Below are positions 19,571 through 28,118 of a stretch of 64,000 nt of DNA, one piece after another. The stretch's first letter is position 1. Every line of letters starts with the position of its first letter. The stretch lies in NCBI RefSeq assembly GCF_038069945.1, contig NZ_JBBPEV010000001.1, forward strand, positions 1,674,001-1,738,000. The letters are read 5' to 3'. The position numbers were made by a program, and so were the translations under genes. Below the pieces are notes generated by a model. That model had not been told where the DNA came from. It worked only from the letters and a program-made list of their open reading frames with translations, and did not search any database. Origin of the DNA: Aquabacterium sp. A3 (lineage in GTDB: Bacteria; Pseudomonadota; Gammaproteobacteria; Burkholderiales; Burkholderiaceae_C).

Positions 19571-20473
19571 ATGTCTACCGTCCAGGCCAAGAAAGATCCC
19601 GTCCGCACTTACTTCTGCCCCATCGACCGCATCGGGGCGCGCGAAATTCAGCAGATGTATGGGCTGTACTCTTCATTCTATGAAAACACCTCGCTGGACA
19701 TCTTCCTGACCGACCTGGCCAAGAAGTCCGGCGTGATCCTGGTGTCGCGCAAGGAAGACAACCGCATCGTGGGCTTCTCCACGCAGACCTTCTTCAACCT
19801 GGTGGTCGATGGCAAGCGCGTGCGCGGCATCTTCAGTGGCGACACCATCGTCGAGCCCGCCTACTGGGGCAACAATGCCCTGGCCAACACGTTCTATCGC
19901 CGCCTGATCATCGAGCGCATCAAGCAGCCGTTCGTGCCCTTCTACTGGTTCCTCATCTCCAAGGGTTACAAGACCTACTTGCTGATGACGAACAACTTCT
20001 ACAACTACTACCCCAAGGTCAACGGCAACCGCCCTGGCATGGACGAGCGCTTCCGCCGCATCACCGAGGCCTACTGCGAAGCCCTGTTCCCGGAGGCCTT
20101 TGACCGCGAGAAGATGGTGCTGGACTTCGGCAACACCTATGTGCGCCTGAAGGGCGACGTGGCCGACATCACGCCCGAGCTGGCCGCCGCCAACAAGCAC
20201 ATCGGCTTCTTCGACAAGGTGAATCCGGGCTGGCGCGAGGGCCACGAGGTGCCTTGCCTGGCGGCCTGCGACTACGAAAGCCTGTTCCGCTCGATCGTCG
20301 ATGTGCCATGGAAGTGGATCAAGAAGCACATCCTGGGCACGCACCGCCGCCCTGGCACCGAGCTGGACCCCAAGCTGGCACGCAACCGCGCCGCCGCCAA
20401 GTCTCCCGCCCCCGCCCAGGCCGATTGGCTGGCAGACGACGAAGACAGCCTGAAGCAAGGTGGGGCCTCCTGA
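19571..20473 (+). CDS. GNAT-like acyltransferase-fold protein, first gene of the GH3 cluster
   Basis: 300 aa, soluble, no signal peptide. I do not recognise a named family. The order FYENTSLDIFLTDLAKKSGVILV (residues about 37-58), NRIVGFSTQTFF (64-75) and GIFSGDTIVEPAYWGNNAL (86-104) is like the strand and pantetheine-loop arrangement of the GNAT fold, though the classical RxxGxG/A loop is replaced by YWGNNAL. The C-terminal 50 residues are rich in Lys, Ala and Pro and look disordered. It starts after AGGAG and ends 1 nt before the GH3 gene, so the two are probably co-translated. It could be an N-acyltransferase acting on a substrate activated by, or shared with, its neighbour. Confidence 0.55.
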   Translation: MSTVQAKKDPVRTYFCPIDRIGAREIQQMYGLYSSFYENTSLDIFLTDLAKKSGVILVSRKEDNRIVGFSTQTFFNLVVDGKRVRGIFSGDTIVEPAYWGNNALANTFYRRLIIERIKQPFVPFYWFLISKGYKTYLLMTNNFYNYYPKVNGNRPGMDERFRRITEAYCEALFPEAFDREKMVLDFGNTYVRLKGDVADITPELAAANKHIGFFDKVNPGWREGHEVPCLAACDYESLFRSIVDVPWKWIKKHILGTHRRPGTELDPKLARNRAAAKSPAPAQADWLADDEDSLKQGGAS

Positions 20474-20474
20474 G

Positions 20475-22103
20475 ATGGGGGCCGGCATCACCTTCGGACA
20501 CCACCTCCTCAAACTGCTGGTCAACCCGGGTCGCCAACGCTTCGAGCGGCACCTGGGTGAACTGGAATCGGTGCAGCGCGCCAGGCTCAGCCGTTGGCTG
20601 GCGGCAGCATCGCGCGCCCCGGCCTGGCAGAAGCACGGCCTGCGCGCCGATTGGTCGTGGGAAGAGTTTGTCCGTCGCATTCCCATCTCCACCTACGCCG
20701 ACTACGCCGAGGGGCTGGCCGAGCAGCGCGAGCGCCAGCAGTCCTGGCTGATCGATTCGCCGGTGGCCCGTTATCAGCCCACCAGCGGCTCGACATCGGC
20801 CGTGAAGTGGATTCCCTACACCAAGCTGTTCCTGGACGAGTTGGACCAGGTGATCAGCGCATGGGTGGGCGACCTGTACGCGCAGTACCCGGGGCAAGCC
20901 GGTGGCACCCATTACTGGTCGCTGTCATGGATCCCCACCGCCTTGCGCGCCCAGACGGCCGGTGACATCAACGACGACATGAAGATGTTGTCGTGGGGCA
21001 AGCGTGCGCTGGCCTACCTGACACAAGCCGTGCCACAGGAAGTGGCCCTGGCGGAGACGCTGGAAGACTCGCTGTTTGCCACGGTGGCGTACCTGTGCGC
21101 CGATGAGAGCCTGGGGTTCATTTCGGTGTGGAGCCCGACCTTCGGGCTCAACCTGCTGGAGCACATGTCGGCCTGGCGCCAGGAGCTGGCCGAAGCGCTG
21201 TTGCATGGGCAGTGGGGCGCGCGCACCGCACGGATGGCCGGGGTGCGCTGCCCCCGGTCCGACCGCGCCGCTCGGCTGCTGCGCCAATGGAATGGCGAGC
21301 TGGACCCAGGGTTCTTCCAGGCCTTGTGGCCCAAGCTGGCGGTGGTCAGCGCCTGGGACACGGCCGCGGCGGCCCCCTGGGCCAAGGCCTTGCAGAACAA
21401 GCTGCCCCACGCGGGCTTCCAGGGCAAGGGCCTGTGGGCCACCGAAGGCGTGGTGACCTTCCCCTTCCAGGGCAAGTACCCGCTGGCCTACCTGAGCCAC
21501 GTCTACGAGTTCATCGATGCGCAGGACGAGCGCGTGCTGGCGCCCTGGCAGTTGCGCGAGGGTCAGGACGTGATTCCGGTGTTCACCACCGGCAGCGGCC
21601 TGGCACGCTACCGCATGAACGATGTGCTGCGCGTGAGCGACTTCCTCGGCCAGGTGCCGTGTTTCACCTTCCTGGGCCGCAACGATGGGGTGGACCTGGT
21701 GGGCGAGAAGATCAGCGCCACCACGGCGCAGTCCATCCTGGACGGGCTGCCCGAAGACGACAGCGTGCTGCCCGTCACCCTGCTGGCCATCGATCAGATG
21801 GAGGGCGGGCGACCGGGCTATGTGCTGCTGGCCGAGAGCTTTGGGAACCAAGCGGTTGCGACGAAAGCGCAAGCCTTGTCAGACCATCTGGAGTCTGCCC
21901 TGCAAGGGCATTTTCACTACAAACTGGCGCGCGAGCTGGGGCAGTTGCAACCGGCACAATGCCTGCTGTGCGCCGACATGCGTGAGTTGTACCTGGACTT
22001 GTGTCGCCAGCGCGGCATGATCGAGGGCAACATCAAGGTCGAGCCCCTGCGACACTGGCCTGGCACCCTGCCTGACTCACTGCGGCCGCTTTTGCGTGCC
22101 TGA
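20475..22103 (+). CDS. GH3-family acyl-adenylating / amide synthetase
   Basis: 542 aa of the GH3 auxin-responsive family, ATP-dependent enzymes of the ANL superfamily. The plant members join carboxylic acids to amino acids. Visible motifs are the adenylation loop TSGSTSAVKWIPYTK (103-117), GLWATEG (319-325), VYEFID (343-348), TTGSGLARYRMNDVLRV (371-387, with the YRxxD) and FLGRNDGVDLVGEKIS (399-414). Bacterial GH3 proteins are mostly uncharacterised. ATG 20475 directly follows the upstream stop; an in-frame GTG at 20460 would overlap it. Neighbours suggest the product is acylated and exported. The acid and amine substrates cannot be read from sequence. Confidence 0.85.
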   Translation: MGAGITFGHHLLKLLVNPGRQRFERHLGELESVQRARLSRWLAAASRAPAWQKHGLRADWSWEEFVRRIPISTYADYAEGLAEQRERQQSWLIDSPVARYQPTSGSTSAVKWIPYTKLFLDELDQVISAWVGDLYAQYPGQAGGTHYWSLSWIPTALRAQTAGDINDDMKMLSWGKRALAYLTQAVPQEVALAETLEDSLFATVAYLCADESLGFISVWSPTFGLNLLEHMSAWRQELAEALLHGQWGARTARMAGVRCPRSDRAARLLRQWNGELDPGFFQALWPKLAVVSAWDTAAAAPWAKALQNKLPHAGFQGKGLWATEGVVTFPFQGKYPLAYLSHVYEFIDAQDERVLAPWQLREGQDVIPVFTTGSGLARYRMNDVLRVSDFLGQVPCFTFLGRNDGVDLVGEKISATTAQSILDGLPEDDSVLPVTLLAIDQMEGGRPGYVLLAESFGNQAVATKAQALSDHLESALQGHFHYKLARELGQLQPAQCLLCADMRELYLDLCRQRGMIEGNIKVEPLRHWPGTLPDSLRPLLRA

Positions 22104-22126
22104 CCTGCTTCCGAGGAGTTTTTTTC

Positions 22127-23227
22127 ATGGCCTTGACCTACCGACTGGCCCAACCGTCCGACAACCCCCGCATGCAGGATCTGGTGGCCAAGATCACCAT
22201 GCCCGGCCCGGCCGAGATGTGCTTTCAACGCCAGCCCGACTTTTTCATCGGGGCGAAGGTGATCGGTGAATCGCAAACCATCGTGGTGGTGGACGACGAT
22301 GAGCGCCCCGATGCCCTGGCCGGCCTCACGGTGATCTCCGGGCGCCACGTCTTCATCAACGGCGAGAAGCGTTACGTGTACTACTCGGGCGACACCCGGG
22401 TGGACCCCTTTTACCGCCGCAGAGGCATCGGCGGGGGCATGTTCGTCGAGCAGAAAAAGCACCACCAGCCCACCGACCTGGTGCAAGGCGTGATCATCAA
22501 GGGCAACTCCCGGGCCTTGGAAGCAGGCCGCCGCGTGGCCGACAACAAGATCTTCGACTTCTGGCTGACCCACACCATCGAAACCAGCTTCATGTTCATC
22601 CGCAAGGGCGCGCCCCGTGTGCCGGCGGGCGTGACGCTGCGTGCCGCGACGGCCGCGGATGTGCCGGCCATGCAGGCATTTCAAGACCGTGAGGCCCCTC
22701 GCCGCCATGGCTACCCGGCGTATGACTTCAGCAAGCTGATGGCGGGCGATCCGTACTATGCGGGCCTGTCGATTGGTGATTACACGCTCGCGCTGCGCGA
22801 CGGGCAGATCGTGGGCATGCTGGCGGCCTGGAACCAGAAAGCCTATAAACAGACCCGCATCATGGGCTTTCATCCGGCGGCACGCGTGCTGCGCCCGCTG
22901 TACAACCTGTACGTCGGGGTGGTGGGCGGCTTCAAGCTGCCGCCCGTCGGCGGGATCCTGAGTTACCTGACCTTGGCCAACGTGCTGATCGCCAAGGACG
23001 AGCCGGCCATCTACCAGGCCTTGATCGACTGGGTGATGGCCCACCAGGGCAAGAAGGTGGATGCCCTGGCCACCTGTGTGACGCATGGCGACCCGCTGGT
23101 GGAGGTGCCTCGCGGCTACAAGCGCCAGAAGCTGTTTTCCGAGCACCTGTGGCTGACCTTCGGTGACGACGATCCACGCCCCGGCATTGATGATCGACCC
23201 CTCTACATGGAGCTGGGCCGGCTCTGA
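22127..23227 (+). CDS. GNAT-family N-acyltransferase
   Basis: 366 aa. The first domain has a clear GNAT motif A: RVDPFYRRRGIGGGMF (91-106) with the acetyl-CoA pyrophosphate-binding RRGIGGG. VYYSGDTRV and GVIIKGNSRALEAGRR follow as expected. The second half (from about residue 167, VTLRAATAADVPAMQAF) begins like a second GNAT domain, so the protein may be a tandem with one degenerate half. A GAGGAG ribosome site precedes the start. It shares the order V-D/E-P-x-Y/W in the CoA region with the first gene of the cluster. Probably acylates the product or precursor of the GH3 enzyme. Confidence 0.78.
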   Translation: MALTYRLAQPSDNPRMQDLVAKITMPGPAEMCFQRQPDFFIGAKVIGESQTIVVVDDDERPDALAGLTVISGRHVFINGEKRYVYYSGDTRVDPFYRRRGIGGGMFVEQKKHHQPTDLVQGVIIKGNSRALEAGRRVADNKIFDFWLTHTIETSFMFIRKGAPRVPAGVTLRAATAADVPAMQAFQDREAPRRHGYPAYDFSKLMAGDPYYAGLSIGDYTLALRDGQIVGMLAAWNQKAYKQTRIMGFHPAARVLRPLYNLYVGVVGGFKLPPVGGILSYLTLANVLIAKDEPAIYQALIDWVMAHQGKKVDALATCVTHGDPLVEVPRGYKRQKLFSEHLWLTFGDDDPRPGIDDRPLYMELGRL

Positions 23228-23273
23228 GTCCGCCGGGCCCACAGAACACATGCACATGCCTCAAAGGCCGACG

Positions 23274-24272
23274 ATGAAGTACCGAATCATGAACCGCACC
23301 GCAGCGACCACGGCCGTGGCCGCTGGCCTGTGCCTGAGCCTGACGGGCTGCCTGGAAGGGGCGCCCACCCTGGAATTGCCCGGTTATGTGGAGGCCGACA
23401 TCACGGCGGTGGCCACGCCGGTGGCGGGCACGCTGCAGCAGATGCAGGTCAAAGAAGGGCAACTGGTCAAGCCAGGCGATCTGCTGTATGTACTGGAGTC
23501 TGCCCAGGAAGAGGCCAAGCTGGCAGAAGCCCAGGCCGTCAAGGCCCAGGCGGCCGCCCAGAGCCGCAACCTGAGCAAGGGCGCGCGCGCGGCCGAGATC
23601 GAACAACTGCGCGCCAAGGTGCGCTATGCCGAAGCCCAACTGGAGCAGGCACGCACGCAGCTGCGCCGCACCGAACAGTTGCGCAACAACGGCTTCGTGT
23701 CGGACATCCAGAGCCTGCAAGAGCGCACCCAGGTGCAACTGGCCCAAGCCCAGGTGGAAGACGCCAATGCCGCCCTGCGCACGGCCCAACAGGCCGCCCG
23801 TGAAGATGAACGCGCCGCAGCCGACGCCGGCGTGGACGCTGCCGCGGCCGGGGTGGCGCAGGTGGAGTGGCTGCTCAAGCAAAAGCAGGTCACGGCGCCA
23901 GTGGCCGGCGTGGTGCAGGAGTTGTATGTGCGGCAGGGCGAGTACGCGCAGCCAGGCGCCACCACCATGACCATCCTGCACAGCGACACGCTGCGGGTGC
24001 GGTTCTTTGTGCCCAACGACCTGCGGCCTCAGTACCTGCCCGGCGCCAAGGTGAAGGTGAGCATCTCGGGGTGCGACACGCCGCTGGAGGCGACCATCAC
24101 CCGGGTGAGCGCACGCCCCGAATACACACAACCCATGATGTTCAGCCAAGATCTGCGTGACCGCCTCAGCTTCCTGACCGAAGCCCGACTGGCCGCGTCT
24201 TCCACCTGCACGGCCCCGCCGGGCACGCCGGTGGGTGTGCTGGTGCCGCAGCAGGGGAAGCAGGCATCGTGA
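23274..24272 (+). CDS. HlyD-family periplasmic adaptor, predicted lipoprotein
   Basis: 332 aa. A lipoprotein signal peptide ends in LTGC (Cys26; Cys21 if the ATG at 23289 is used). The biotinyl-lipoyl half-motif (VAGTLQQMQVKEGQLVKPGD) is followed by a long Ala/Gln/Glu coiled-coil hairpin (residues about 75-195), the second half-motif (VTAPVAGVVQELYVRQGEY) and a beta-barrel domain. This is the membrane-fusion part of a tripartite ABC exporter, like YbhG/YhiI. Its stop overlaps the ATPase start by 4 nt. No outer-membrane TolC-like gene is in the cluster. Confidence 0.9.
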   Translation: MKYRIMNRTAATTAVAAGLCLSLTGCLEGAPTLELPGYVEADITAVATPVAGTLQQMQVKEGQLVKPGDLLYVLESAQEEAKLAEAQAVKAQAAAQSRNLSKGARAAEIEQLRAKVRYAEAQLEQARTQLRRTEQLRNNGFVSDIQSLQERTQVQLAQAQVEDANAALRTAQQAAREDERAAADAGVDAAAAGVAQVEWLLKQKQVTAPVAGVVQELYVRQGEYAQPGATTMTILHSDTLRVRFFVPNDLRPQYLPGAKVKVSISGCDTPLEATITRVSARPEYTQPMMFSQDLRDRLSFLTEARLAASSTCTAPPGTPVGVLVPQQGKQAS

Positions 24273-25207
24273 CCGCCGCCGTCGAGAACATCATCGAGGT
24301 CAAGGACCTGACCAAGACCTTCGGTGACAAGACCGTGGTCGACCAGCTGGACATGCAGATTGCGCCGGGCCAGCTGTATGGCTTCCTGGGCCCCAATGGC
24401 TCGGGCAAGACCACGGCCATCCGCATGATGTGCGGCCTGGTGCCGCCCACCTCGGGTCAGGGCCACTGCCTGGGCTTCGACATCGCCCGTCAGGCCGACA
24501 AGATCAAGCCGCTGCTGGGCTACATGACGCAGCACTTCAGTCTGTACAAGGACCTGACGGTGCGCGAGAACCTGCTGTTCGTCTCGCGCTTGTACGGGCT
24601 GCGAGACCCGAAGGCTCGCGTCGATGAACTGGTCAAGCAGTTCGCCTTCAACACCGAGGGTCGAGAAAACCAGCGTGTGGGCACCATGTCGGGCGGCTGG
24701 AAACAGCGTCTGGCGCTGGCCTGTGCCATGGCGCACCGCCCGCGCATCCTGCTGCTGGACGAACCCACCGCCGGCGTGGACCCGAAGGCCCGTGAGGCCT
24801 TCTGGGACATTCTGCAAGACATCGCGGCCTCGGGCGTGTCGGTGCTGGTGAGCACCCACTACATGGATGAGGCCATGCGCTCCAACCGCATTGCCTACAT
24901 GTTGTACGGCCGGCTGCTGGTGGACGATGCGCCGGAGCTGGTGCTGCAGAAGTCAGAGCTGGTGGCGGCGCAGATCCCGCTGACCCGGCCGTTCAATGAC
25001 CGGTCCATGTCGCACGACCCAAGGGTGGTGCGCCTGTCCCTGCAAGGCAACAGCCTGCGCGTGGTGGCACGCAGCCACGAAGACATCGGCTCGTGGTGCC
25101 GCGACCTGGGCGACCAGGTCGGCACGCCCATCGACATCGATGTAGGACTGGAAGATGTGTTTTTCTACCTCACGCTGCGCCAGCAGGGTGAAGGTACGCG
25201 GTTCTGA
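24269..25207 (+). CDS. ABC exporter ATP-binding subunit
   Basis: 312 aa, single nucleotide-binding domain. Walker A is GPNGSGKTT (41-49), Q-loop Gln88 (YMTQHF), signature SGGWKQR (141-147), Walker B ILLLDEP (160-166) and the switch His in VSTHYMDEA. The C-terminal extension ends in LEDVFFYLT, typical of the YbhF/YhiH drug-exporter-like subfamily. Translation starts at GTG overlapping the adaptor stop. Works with the following ABC-2 permease and the HlyD-like lipoprotein. Confidence 0.93.
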   Translation: MTAAVENIIEVKDLTKTFGDKTVVDQLDMQIAPGQLYGFLGPNGSGKTTAIRMMCGLVPPTSGQGHCLGFDIARQADKIKPLLGYMTQHFSLYKDLTVRENLLFVSRLYGLRDPKARVDELVKQFAFNTEGRENQRVGTMSGGWKQRLALACAMAHRPRILLLDEPTAGVDPKAREAFWDILQDIAASGVSVLVSTHYMDEAMRSNRIAYMLYGRLLVDDAPELVLQKSELVAAQIPLTRPFNDRSMSHDPRVVRLSLQGNSLRVVARSHEDIGSWCRDLGDQVGTPIDIDVGLEDVFFYLTLRQQGEGTRF

Positions 25208-25215
25208 GGTAGGCC

Positions 25216-26349
25216 ATGCTCTCGTCGTTCAAGCGCATCCGCGCCATCGCCACCAAAGAAATGCACCACATGGTGCGTGACCGGCTCACCTTCAGCTCGT
25301 TGATGCTGATGACCGTGCTGTACGTGGTCGTGTTCGGCTACGCCATCAACCCCGATCCGCGACACATTCCCACCGTGGTGGTCGACCACGACAAGAGCGA
25401 GTTCTCGCGGCTGTACAGGGCGGCCCTGCAAGAGTCGGTCTACCTGGAGATCGACCCCCGGCAACTGACGTCCGATCAGGCCAGCGAGATGCTGCGCAAG
25501 GCGCAGACCTCGGTGGTGATCGAGATCCCGCCCGACTTCACGCGCAACCTGATGCGCGGCCTGCCCGCCACCATCCTGGTGGAGGCCGACGCCACCGATC
25601 CGGTGTCGCTCAACGGGGCGATCAGCTCCACCAGCGAGGTGGCCCGCATGACGGCGGCCCACGTGTTTCGGCAAGACGGGATCGAGCCCGCCATGGATGG
25701 CAGCCCGCAACTGGAAGTGCGGGTACAGCGGCGCTTCAACCCCCAGGGTGAACAGACGTTCTTCATCGTGCCAGGGCTGGTGGGCATGATCCTGAACGTG
25801 TCGGTGCTGATGATGACGGCCATGTCGATCACCAAGGAAAAAGAACAGGGCACGATGGAGTTCCTGCTGGTGACGCCGCTGCGGCCGTGGGAAATGATCA
25901 TCGGCAAGTCCATCCCGACCTTCCTGGCGGGTGTGGCGCAGGTGATCATGATCCTGGTCATCGCCTTCGGTCTGTTCAAGCTGCCCTTGACCGGCGATCC
26001 GCTGGCGCTGCTGGTGCTGCTGCTGGCGTATGGCATCACCACCATGTCGGTGGGCATCCTGATCTCCACCCTGGCCCTGTCGCAGATGCAGGCCATGCAG
26101 CTGTCGTTCTTCTACTTCCTGCCCTCCATCCTGTTGTCGGGCTTCATGTTCCCCTACAGCGGCATGCCGGGCTGGGCCCAGGTCATCTCCAAGGGGCTGC
26201 CCATGTCGTACTTCGTGGTGGGCTCACGGGGCGTGTTCCTCAAAGAGTTCACGATGATGGACATGTGGCCCCACCTGTGGCCCATCATGCTGGCCGGGCT
26301 GGTCTTCACCTTGCTGGCCGTCAAGAGCTACAAACGCACCTTGAGCTGA
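25216..26349 (+). CDS. ABC-2 type exporter permease
   Basis: 377 aa, one N-terminal membrane helix (LTFSSLMLMTVLYVVVFGYAI), a periplasmic loop domain of about 130 residues, then five C-terminal helices (FIVPGLVGMILNVSVLMMTAM, IPTFLAGVAQVIMILVIAFGLF, ALLVLLLAYGITTMSVGILI, LSFFYFLPSILLSGFMFP, IMLAGLVFTLLAV). KEKEQGTMEFLLVTPLRPWE is the signature cytoplasmic loop of YbhR/YhhJ-like permeases. Only one permease gene is present, so it should homodimerise. Confidence 0.93.
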   Translation: MLSSFKRIRAIATKEMHHMVRDRLTFSSLMLMTVLYVVVFGYAINPDPRHIPTVVVDHDKSEFSRLYRAALQESVYLEIDPRQLTSDQASEMLRKAQTSVVIEIPPDFTRNLMRGLPATILVEADATDPVSLNGAISSTSEVARMTAAHVFRQDGIEPAMDGSPQLEVRVQRRFNPQGEQTFFIVPGLVGMILNVSVLMMTAMSITKEKEQGTMEFLLVTPLRPWEMIIGKSIPTFLAGVAQVIMILVIAFGLFKLPLTGDPLALLVLLLAYGITTMSVGILISTLALSQMQAMQLSFFYFLPSILLSGFMFPYSGMPGWAQVISKGLPMSYFVVGSRGVFLKEFTMMDMWPHLWPIMLAGLVFTLLAVKSYKRTLS

Positions 26350-26352
26350 CCC

Positions 26353-27423
26353 ATGTCACGCACAGATCCTTCACCGACGGACGACTGGAACCCGTCATGG
26401 TTCCATCAGCGCATGGTGCGCCCTTTCACGGCCAACCCCTACCCGACGCTGGCCGAGGGGCTGCACATGATGTGGCGCTTCGTCATCGGTGGCAGCAAGG
26501 CCAACCCCGAGGGCTTGCGCTTTCTGCCACGGCAGGTGCAGCTCAACCGCATCACGCCCCAGTCCACGCTGGGCTTCACGGGCGATGCCATGTCCATGTG
26601 GGGCAAGCCGCTGCGGTTTGACCGTGGGGTGGTGGACTTCTTCGCGCCCTGTGATCACGTCATCCTGAACTTTGAAGGCGTGATCACCGACCACGCGCAG
26701 TACGCCCCCGATCAAAAGCACACCCGCCCCGTGCTGGACTCGCTGGCGCAACTGGCCCCCAAGGACAAGCTGGTGCTGTCCATGGCCAACAACCACACGG
26801 CCGACTATGGCGAAGCCGAGTGCCGCCGATGCCTGAAGCTGCTGGAGCGCGAAGGCTTCACCCATTTCGGCGTGATCGACACGCCGTTCATCGACCTGTC
26901 GCCCCAGGTGCGCATCACCACCGGCACGCAGTGGAGCAACCGCAAGGGGCCGCACCTGGCCTGGCTCGACGGGGTCGAGCGACACGTGCGCCCCGGCGCG
27001 TTCAATGTGCTGTTCCCGCACTGCGGCTACGAGCTGGAGTTGTTCCCACGGCCCAGCATGGTGGCGCTGATGCGCTCGTGGCTGGGACACTTCGACGCCG
27101 TGCTGGGCCACCACAGCCACAACCCCCAGCCCATCACCGCAGAGACCGATGCCTCGGGCGTGCGGAAACTGGCGGCCTATTCACTGGGCAACCTGGCGTT
27201 TGGCATGGCCTATCGGCATGTGCCCGGCCTGAGCCAGTTGACCCTGGGTGCGATCGCCCGCGTGACGATCGGCCCGCTGGTGGACCGGCCCGATCAATGG
27301 GCCATTGGTGATCTGACATGGTCATTTGTCGAATGCTCTCCGCTGCCCAAGAAGGCTGGCTTCGAGACGCGGCTGGTGGAGCATTGCAAGTTCTTTGCGC
27401 CTGAGCTGATCCCCTCGGCCTGA
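26353..27423 (+). CDS. CapA-family metallophosphoesterase-like protein
   Basis: 356 aa with the CapA/PgsA fold motifs in order: GFTGD (Asp78), LNFEGVI (Asn106, Glu108), SMANNHTADYG (Asn147, His148), FPHCGYE (His223) and LGHHSHNPQPI (His254, His256). These are the expected di-metal ligands. No signal peptide or membrane helix is seen, unlike poly-gamma-glutamate CapA, so it is probably cytoplasmic. It starts 3 nt after the permease stop and closes the cluster. Possible roles are hydrolysis of a phosphorylated or adenylated intermediate, or tailoring before export; both are inference. Confidence 0.85.
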   Translation: MSRTDPSPTDDWNPSWFHQRMVRPFTANPYPTLAEGLHMMWRFVIGGSKANPEGLRFLPRQVQLNRITPQSTLGFTGDAMSMWGKPLRFDRGVVDFFAPCDHVILNFEGVITDHAQYAPDQKHTRPVLDSLAQLAPKDKLVLSMANNHTADYGEAECRRCLKLLEREGFTHFGVIDTPFIDLSPQVRITTGTQWSNRKGPHLAWLDGVERHVRPGAFNVLFPHCGYELELFPRPSMVALMRSWLGHFDAVLGHHSHNPQPITAETDASGVRKLAAYSLGNLAFGMAYRHVPGLSQLTLGAIARVTIGPLVDRPDQWAIGDLTWSFVECSPLPKKAGFETRLVEHCKFFAPELIPSA

Positions 27424-27445
27424 TCAGACTGGCCCAGGCAGGGCA

Positions 27446-27516
27446 CGCACCGTGAAGGTGCGCGCCGGCAAAAGCCTGTGCATTCCTGCGCGCCGCCACT
27501 GAAAAAGTGCGCGGCG
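27446..27516 (+). other. Two GC-rich stem-loops upstream of the Cache/MCP pair
   Basis: The 174-nt gap between the CapA-like gene and the Cache gene holds CGCACC-GTGAA-GGTGCG (27446-27462). A larger hairpin, CGCCGCCAC / GTG-C-GCGGCG (27491-27516, one bulged C), has an A-rich loop. Neither is followed by T residues. They may end the GH3-cluster transcript in a Rho-dependent way or act as a 5' leader element of the chemotaxis genes. I could not match them to a known riboswitch. Confidence 0.45.
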
Positions 27517-27597
27517 GCGTGGGCACACCCTCTCAGCCTGCGGCGCCACTGACCGAAAGAGTCCTCACGACCCACTTTCGCGTCTGAGGAGCCCATG

Positions 27598-28089
27598 ATG
27601 AAACTGCGCCTGTTGAGCATCGCCACACTGACCCTGTCCTTCACCTGCACTGGGGCATACGCCAACGACCCCAAAGCCACCATAGCCGAGCTGGATGCCC
27701 GGCTGAACAAGCTGGGGGCGGCCCGCCTGGATGGAGTGACCAAAGTGGGCGACCGCGAAGCCCCGGTGATCTTCTTTGGCAAGCGCAAGATCAATGGCAA
27801 CTACGACGTGGTCGACGAGATCAAGAAAAAGTCGGGCGCCACGGCCACCGTGTTCGTGAAAGACGGCGACGAGTTCGTGCGCGTGAGCACCAACGTGCTG
27901 ACGCCCGAAGGCAAGCGTGGCGTGGGCACCCAGCTGGCACGCAACAAGGTGTACGAGGCCGTGAGCAAAGGCCAGGCGTACTGCGGCGATGCCGATGTGC
28001 TGGGCACCGCCTTCAGCACTTGCTACAACCCGATCAAGGATGGCGCCGGCCAGGTGATCGGCCTGACCTACGTGGGTTACAAGAAGTGA
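27598..28089 (+). CDS. Periplasmic single Cache-domain protein
   Basis: 163 aa. The Sec signal peptide (LRLLSIATLTLSFTCTGAYA) precedes a single Cache-like ligand-binding domain: IFFGKRKINGNYDVVDEIKK, TVFVKDGDEFVRVSTNVL, GTQLARNKVYEAVSKG and IKDGAGQVIGLTYVGY. The ATG at 27598 has the best spacing (6 nt) from GAGGAG; the ATG one codon earlier is only 3 nt from it. It has no membrane anchor after cleavage. Being 29 nt upstream of a chemoreceptor gene, it may deliver a ligand signal to it. Confidence 0.78.
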   Translation: MKLRLLSIATLTLSFTCTGAYANDPKATIAELDARLNKLGAARLDGVTKVGDREAPVIFFGKRKINGNYDVVDEIKKKSGATATVFVKDGDEFVRVSTNVLTPEGKRGVGTQLARNKVYEAVSKGQAYCGDADVLGTAFSTCYNPIKDGAGQVIGLTYVGYKK

Positions 28090-28118
28090 TGATCGGTTGA
28101 CCTGACGCGGAGACAGCC

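Noticed and set aside
27446..27516. Cyclic di-GMP riboswitch
   Set aside because: The GGCAAAAGCC segment recalls part of the motif, but the conserved GGGCAAACC/GAAA and GACGCAAAGCC blocks are missing.
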